A DNA stretch of 64,000 nt, taken from assembly GCA_963675565.2 (NCBI GenBank), contig CAXXYD010000001.1:1426001-1490000 (forward strand), in the 5' to 3' direction. Positions 59,874 through 64,000 of this stretch are shown piece after piece (positions within the stretch are counted from its first letter, which is position 1; every line of letters starts with the position of its first letter). The notes under the pieces were generated by a model. The model saw only the letters and a list, made by a program, of their open reading frames with translations. It searched no databases and was not told where the DNA came from. Source of the DNA: JARRKU01 sp963675565. GTDB lineage: Bacteria > Desulfobacterota > Desulfobacteria > Desulfobacterales > Desulfosarcinaceae. The translations under genes were made by a program, and so were the position numbers.

Positions 59874-59961
59874 CTAAACATTGCCCCCCTATCCCTGGGC
59901 CAATCGTTTCTGGCACCAATCGATGGTGATCGCCCACTGAACAAGGGAACAGGAGCACGAA

Positions 59962-60654
59962 TTGAAAAAACAAAAAAACCTCACCCTGGCGGTATATTAC
60001 CGGATCAAAGAGATGATGCTTAACTATGATATTGTTCCCGGACAACGCTTGGTGTTCGTCGATCTTGCCGAACAACTCGGCGTCAGCCGAACACCGGTGA
60101 ACAACGCGCTGAGCATCCTGGCCAAGGAGGGCTATCTGGATTTTGTACCCAACCAGGGTTACTCGGTTCACAAATTGACCCTTGAAGAGGCGGAATGTCT
60201 CTATGAAATTCGGGAAATCATGGAAGTGGGAACCATTGGCAAAGCCATCCGCCAGATAAATCCGCAAAAACTGGCCGTTCTGGAACAACGAAAAAACGAT
60301 TACCGAAACGCCATTTCAGACCGCGTGCACCGAAAACTTTTCGTACTGGATGCGGAATTTCACGCCGGCATCATCGAAATGATCGACAACCCCATCCTTT
60401 CGGATCGATATCGGGATATTTGTCAGAAGATTTTCCTGCGATTTCGAACCGAGGATTTGGTCATCGAACGCATACCGCAAATTGCCGACCAGCATGATTT
60501 GCTATTTGAAGCCGTTCGCATGAAAGATGTCGACCACGCCAAAGAACTCATCAAATATCACAATGAAAATGCCCGGCAAAACTTGTTCGCCATCATTTTC
60601 CGGAGTGAAAACGGCCGCGGCAAAATCAATGCACTGGATTCTCCGGCTTCGTAA
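59962..60654 (+). CDS. GntR-family regulator (FadR/FCD type)
   Basis: A 230-residue protein. The start is TTG at 59962 with an AGGAG site 6 bases upstream; there is no usable ATG. The N-terminal winged HTH reads RLVFVDLAEQLGVSRTPVNNALSILAKEGYL, followed by a helical FCD-like effector domain with acidic/His residues expected to bind a metal and carboxylate (EFHAGIIEMIDN, ADQHDLLFEAV). Regulators of this kind sense organic acids. The 15-bp sites near its own gene and at distant operons suggest a small regulon. Confidence 0.88.
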   Translation: MKKQKNLTLAVYYRIKEMMLNYDIVPGQRLVFVDLAEQLGVSRTPVNNALSILAKEGYLDFVPNQGYSVHKLTLEEAECLYEIREIMEVGTIGKAIRQINPQKLAVLEQRKNDYRNAISDRVHRKLFVLDAEFHAGIIEMIDNPILSDRYRDICQKIFLRFRTEDLVIERIPQIADQHDLLFEAVRMKDVDHAKELIKYHNENARQNLFAIIFRSENGRGKINALDSPAS

Positions 60655-60674
60655 ACAGCGACTGGCAGCAAACC

Positions 60675-61532
60675 ATGGAATCATTCTGGAACTGGTGGCA
60701 GTACCTGCCCCATCATATGAACCCGGTCATTTTGGAATTCGGCAGCTTCAAGCTGCAGTATTACGGCATGATGTACCTGGTGGCTTTTGGCATCACGTAT
60801 GCTCTGGCCGCCTATCGCATCAAGAATGACCACCGCTGGAAATTGTCCATCGATGACCTGCAGGGGCTGCTGACCGCCATGATCATCGGCCTGGTGGTAG
60901 GTGCCCGCCTGGGATATGTGCTTTTCTACAATTTAGGATACTACCTGAAACACCCCCTTGAAATTTTTCTCCCGGTGAGTTTCAACGGAGGCATTCATTT
61001 TACGGGCATATCGGGTATGTCGTATCATGGCGGACTGATCTGCACCATCATCGGCGCCTACTGGTTTATCCGCAAAAACGGCCTGAGCTTCCGCCATATG
61101 GCCGATCTTATGATCCCCTGTATCCCGGCGGCCTACACCTTCGGCCGGCTGGGCAACTTTATCAACGGCGAACTTTGGGGCCGTGCCACGGATGTCCCCT
61201 GGGGCATGTATTTTCCATCGGGAGGCCCCGTACTGCGCCACCCCTCTCAGCTCTACGAGGCTGCGGGCGAGGGCATTTTTCTTTTTCTGGTCCTCTGGCC
61301 GTTGCGCAACCGGATACGACTGCCCGGCGCCATGCTGCCCCTGTATCTCATCGGTTACGGCACCGTTCGTTTTTTTATCGAATATGTCCGGCAACCGGAT
61401 GAACACCTGGGCTATGTCTTTCTGAGCTTTTCCATGGGGCAGATCCTGTGCAGTGCCATGATTGCCACAGGCATCCTTTTGCTGCTGATTTTCCGGCGAA
61501 GCCCCCAGCCACCGTCCATACAATCCACGTGA
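60675..61532 (+). CDS. lgt: Prolipoprotein diacylglyceryl transferase Lgt
   Basis: A 285-residue membrane protein with about seven segments. The Lgt signature is ISGMSYHGGLICTIIGAYWF (conserved HGG), preceded by LVVGARLGYVLFYN; FGRLGNFINGELWGR carries further catalytic residues. It transfers diacylglycerol to the lipobox Cys of preprolipoproteins, for example the NlpC/P60 lipoprotein at 14703. The start is at 60675, 20 bases after the GntR stop. Confidence 0.95.
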   Translation: MESFWNWWQYLPHHMNPVILEFGSFKLQYYGMMYLVAFGITYALAAYRIKNDHRWKLSIDDLQGLLTAMIIGLVVGARLGYVLFYNLGYYLKHPLEIFLPVSFNGGIHFTGISGMSYHGGLICTIIGAYWFIRKNGLSFRHMADLMIPCIPAAYTFGRLGNFINGELWGRATDVPWGMYFPSGGPVLRHPSQLYEAAGEGIFLFLVLWPLRNRIRLPGAMLPLYLIGYGTVRFFIEYVRQPDEHLGYVFLSFSMGQILCSAMIATGILLLLIFRRSPQPPSIQST

Positions 61533-61539
61533 GGAAAAA

Positions 61540-61944
61540 ATGCAATTTTCATTTAAACCCATAGGAACCCTGCATACCCAGGCAGCCAATGCACAAATCC
61601 CGCGTCACTGGTCCGTCTCCGATGTCCCCGGCTTCATCGACATTGATGCGCAATATTGCGCAGGGCTCGATGATATTGCCCCCGGAGACCAAATCGTGGT
61701 GCTGTTTGCCTTTCACCAAAGCCCGCCGTTCAGCGCGGCAAAACTCAAACAGACTCCACCCCACAAATCAGGCCCCAGGGGCGTTTTCAGCATCTGCTCG
61801 CCCGTGCGGCCCAACCCCATCGGACTTTCCGTATTGGAAGTATTGTCCATTTCAGATACCAGAATTGCGGTTAAAGGCATCGACATGTTTGACGGCACGC
61901 CGGTGCTGGACATCAAGCCGCATATCAAACATTCGAAGCAGTAA
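61540..61944 (+). CDS. tRNA-m6t6A37 methyltransferase TrmO-like (YaeB family)
   Basis: A 134-residue protein; key stretches are F-K-P-I-G-T-L-H-T, LFAFHQSP, GPRGVFSICSPVRPNPIGLS and VKGIDMFDGTPVLDIKPHI, matching the UPF0066/TrmO family. E. coli TrmO is about 235 residues, so this is a minimal version lacking the C-terminal domain. It follows lgt by 7 bases and its end overlaps the convergent glycosyltransferase gene by 20 bases. Confidence 0.9.
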   Translation: MQFSFKPIGTLHTQAANAQIPRHWSVSDVPGFIDIDAQYCAGLDDIAPGDQIVVLFAFHQSPPFSAAKLKQTPPHKSGPRGVFSICSPVRPNPIGLSVLEVLSISDTRIAVKGIDMFDGTPVLDIKPHIKHSKQ

Positions 61945-63562
61945 AGATCCGGTCCCGAAAGCCCCGACTTTGAGAGCCTGCGGGAGGCCGGCTGCGCAGC
62001 GGCGTCTGTTGGAAGCCGCCGGGCGGCCGCTTGACCGCGTATACACGAATTTCATAACCACCATCAGTAAACCTCCTTAAAAGATAATACTGCTCGAACA
62101 TCTTGTTGTATTGGGAAATTTCTTTGCCATATCTTGAGGGTTCTCGAAAAAATCGCCCATACATGCCTTCACTGAAAATCAGATAATCGAAACCCTGCGC
62201 AATATACCACTGAGACGTATGGTTTATCATTTTACGAAAAGCGTGGATAGAGAACTGCGATGGCTCTATGAATGGCGAATACGACTCGATCGCAATTTTT
62301 GTTCCGGCCGGCAAGTCATTTGCTATCCATTGCCTTGCGGTTTCCCGACTATTCACCGTGGTCAGCCTGAGGGTGTTGGCAACGGTCTCTGCGGCCGGCT
62401 GCATCAGGCTTACGAATGCAAGACCTACAACAACAGAGCAGTACCGTTTTTGCCGTTCTTTCTCGCGCAGTGCGCCCGCCTTGTTCATCCAATTGACCAG
62501 GAGCGAAGCCGCCAATAAAAACAAAAAAGGTGTCAGGGGAAGAAACGTGCGATCATTTCGGACCACAAAACTATTAATAAAAATAAAATAGACAATAGGG
62601 AAAATGGACAGCAAGATGATTGGTTTATTGCGCGAGTATATACCCCGCAAGATTTCCAATATGGCAAGAAAATAAACAATGCCGGCCGTGTGCCACATAT
62701 ATTCCAGATACCATTTTAGCGTATTCCCCTCCATACCCGCATGGCCCGTGGCGTAATGGGTAGCTTCAAATCTCACTTCGGCAAGGAATTTTGAAAAATC
62801 TATCAGCGCAAAGGGTGTAGCGGCAAAGAATCCGAACGCGCACAGCAGTATTGCAAGATAGAGATTTCGCTCTTTAAGCGCTGTTTTGCCGTGATAAAAA
62901 AAATGCGCAAAAAGCAGCGGCAGCACAATCAACCCCCCATTGTATTTGCTTGAGGCGGCCAGGCCGATACATAAACCGGCCAGTATGTATTGCCAGGTCT
63001 TTCCTTGCCGATAGATCCATACGGTCGCCAAAAACGACGCTGCGGTAAAGAAAACCACAAATGAATCAGGGGTAATTAAACCGCTGTGACTGACGTTGGG
63101 CGGTGAAATGGCCATCATCAGTGATGCCAGCATGCCAACGGATAGTTTGCCTGTAAGTTGCTTGCCAATTAGGAAAGTCAATCCAACGGCGCCAACACCA
63201 AAAATAACGCTGACCATGCGACCCAGCAAGACAGTATTCGGCATCGGGGATTTTGTAACCCCCATGGCCAAAGTTTTCGGGGGTAATAAATCCCTGCGGG
63301 ATGTAAATGCACCTGAAAATTTCCCCAAAAAGTAATATGGCGTATAAGCACCTGCGTTAATATAGAAAAACAACGATGGATATTTAAAAAAGTGGGGATT
63401 CAAATCACCTGTTTTGAATATTCTCTGGGCGATATTTATATAGCCTGGTTCATCCGGGTGGTATATGTAAGGCAAATCGTAGCCGATTCCCCATATTCTC
63501 ACCAATAAGGAGATGAGAAGAATACTGCCGAGCAGTATTGATTTATTAATGCCTTGTCTCAT
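61925..63562 (-). CDS. ArnT/PMT-like membrane glycosyltransferase
   Basis: A 545-residue protein with about 12 membrane segments. The first loop carries Y-H-P-D-E-P-G-Y near residue 40 and the PMT-2 features VLLGRMVSVIFGVGAVGLTFLIG and MAISPPNVSHSGLITPDSFVVFF; a large soluble C-terminal part follows. Such enzymes transfer sugars from polyprenyl phosphate carriers to lipids, sugars or proteins. Its start codon directly follows the stop of the aminotransferase (TAGATG), so they are co-translated. Acceptor unknown. Confidence 0.85.
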   Translation of the reverse strand: MRQGINKSILLGSILLISLLVRIWGIGYDLPYIYHPDEPGYINIAQRIFKTGDLNPHFFKYPSLFFYINAGAYTPYYFLGKFSGAFTSRRDLLPPKTLAMGVTKSPMPNTVLLGRMVSVIFGVGAVGLTFLIGKQLTGKLSVGMLASLMMAISPPNVSHSGLITPDSFVVFFTAASFLATVWIYRQGKTWQYILAGLCIGLAASSKYNGGLIVLPLLFAHFFYHGKTALKERNLYLAILLCAFGFFAATPFALIDFSKFLAEVRFEATHYATGHAGMEGNTLKWYLEYMWHTAGIVYFLAILEILRGIYSRNKPIILLSIFPIVYFIFINSFVVRNDRTFLPLTPFLFLLAASLLVNWMNKAGALREKERQKRYCSVVVGLAFVSLMQPAAETVANTLRLTTVNSRETARQWIANDLPAGTKIAIESYSPFIEPSQFSIHAFRKMINHTSQWYIAQGFDYLIFSEGMYGRFFREPSRYGKEISQYNKMFEQYYLLRRFTDGGYEIRVYAVKRPPGGFQQTPLRSRPPAGSQSRGFRDRIFTASNV

Positions 63563-64000
63563 CTATTTTCCCGCTTGTGGGCCTAAGCCACCCAAAAACT
63601 GTCGCAGGTAGTCCAGCCCGCGGCTGAACCTGTTGTCGTCCATGTGCATGAACGAAAGACGAAAATGGGCCCTGGATTGCGAAGTGAACGAAAACTCCTC
63701 TCCCCTGCACCAAGGCACCGGATCAACGGGCGGCGGCAAACGGCTTTTCACCCACAGGCTGAACCCCTCCTGGCGGGCTGCGACGGAGAGGTGGTCCAGT
63801 GGCTCAATGACACCCAGCAACGTTTGCCGGCGGTGATGGATCTTGCGTTGAATTTCATCCAAATGCCCCTGAAAGAACCCTTGGCGGATAAACTCACGCA
63901 TGCATCGCTGCATCATACCGGAAGAGGCAATATCCGAGGAAAACTTGGCGTATAGAAATTTTTTAAACAAAGTCTCCGGCAACACCATGAAACCGAGGCG
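63563..64000 (-). CDS. PLP-dependent aminotransferase, C-terminal part (cut by window edge)
   Basis: About 145 C-terminal residues are visible; the frame continues past the right edge. RLGFMVLPETLFKKFLYAKFS, SSGMMQRCMREFIRQGFFQGHL, and IQRKIHHRRQTLLGVIEPL match fold-type-I aminotransferases, in particular the aminotransferase part of MocR/PdxR regulators. If a GntR HTH is present it lies outside the window. Its stop is directly followed by the start of the glycosyltransferase gene. Confidence 0.8.
   Translation of the reverse strand, partial: RLGFMVLPETLFKKFLYAKFSSDIASSGMMQRCMREFIRQGFFQGHLDEIQRKIHHRRQTLLGVIEPLDHLSVAARQEGFSLWVKSRLPPPVDPVPWCRGEEFSFTSQSRAHFRLSFMHMDDNRFSRGLDYLRQFLGGLGPQAGK

Larger units (their letters stand above)
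59592..59961. other. About 370-base divergent region before ModE-type and GntR genes
   Basis: Contains two copies of the 15-bp operator-like motif (59647-59661, 59859-59873). No gene seen. The region must contain promoters for both flanking regulators. Confidence 0.5.

Noticed and set aside
59669..59944. 91-codon leftward frame between the ModE-type and GntR genes
   Set aside because: No ribosome site, no coding-like composition, and it covers the operator-like motif.

Overview
This window looks like the chromosome of a strictly anaerobic Desulfobacterota (sulfate-reducer-like) bacterium. The evidence is the gene content: futalosine-route menaquinone genes, a bis-MGD molybdoenzyme economy with its own cofactor cluster, ADP-forming acyl-CoA synthetase subunits, TRAP transport, a two-subunit SCP-type thiolase and many small Cys-rich proteins. 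I see no rRNA, tRNA, CRISPR array, transposase gene or prophage.

Layout. 0-4.3 kb: mqnC (cut by the left edge), mqnA, mqnE and a UbiD-type decarboxylase. 4.3-18.1 kb: housekeeping and small genes (SUI1/YciH, HAD phosphatase, YkgJ-like Cys-cluster protein, two SlyD-like FKBPs, a TIM-barrel protein, a radical SAM protein, an orphan response regulator, two MFS carriers, a SPOR-NlpC/P60 lipoprotein). 18.2-20.5 kb: two nitroreductases and a MaoC hydratase. 20.8-35.5 kb: the most distinctive region, a long leftward block. It holds a TRAP transporter (dctPQM), a two-subunit molybdenum transhydroxylase very like pyrogallol-phloroglucinol transhydroxylase, a cupin, an SDR reductase, two diverged cyclase-family hydrolases, ADP-forming acyl-CoA synthetase beta and alpha, a crotonase, a DUF35 Zn-ribbon protein and an SCP-type thiolase. 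I read it as a complete anaerobic route: uptake, hydroxyl transfer, ring reduction, hydrolytic ring opening, CoA activation and thiolysis. 36-39 kb: divergent IclR regulator, MFS and EamA carriers. 39.3-44.1 kb: a second molybdoenzyme pair with a divergent GAF/sigma-54 activator. 45.4-51.3 kb: a leftward group of class IV aminotransferase, CapA-like protein, Asp/Glu racemase-like protein, D-Ala-D-Ala-ligase-like ATP-grasp and CoA-transferase/GNAT fusion, suggesting D-amino-acid chemistry. 52.6-59.6 kb: molybdopterin genes (mobB, mobA, moaA, moeA, a MoeA-like protein, an FmdE-like protein, a ModE-type regulator) interrupted by a thiolase. 60-64 kb: GntR regulator, lgt, trmO, an ArnT/PMT-like glycosyltransferase and a cut-off aminotransferase.

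Two sequence patterns tie the window together. A 15-bp motif (ATTACATGTAATATT and close variants) sits upstream of the TRAP operon, the transhydroxylase operon, the SnoaL/FKBP pair, the ModE-type regulator and the GntR gene, and may be the operator of that GntR protein. A near-perfect 60-61-bp palindrome occurs three times, each time between convergent genes, with paired base changes that preserve the hairpin.

Assignments come from reading motifs and remembered family features. No database search was run.
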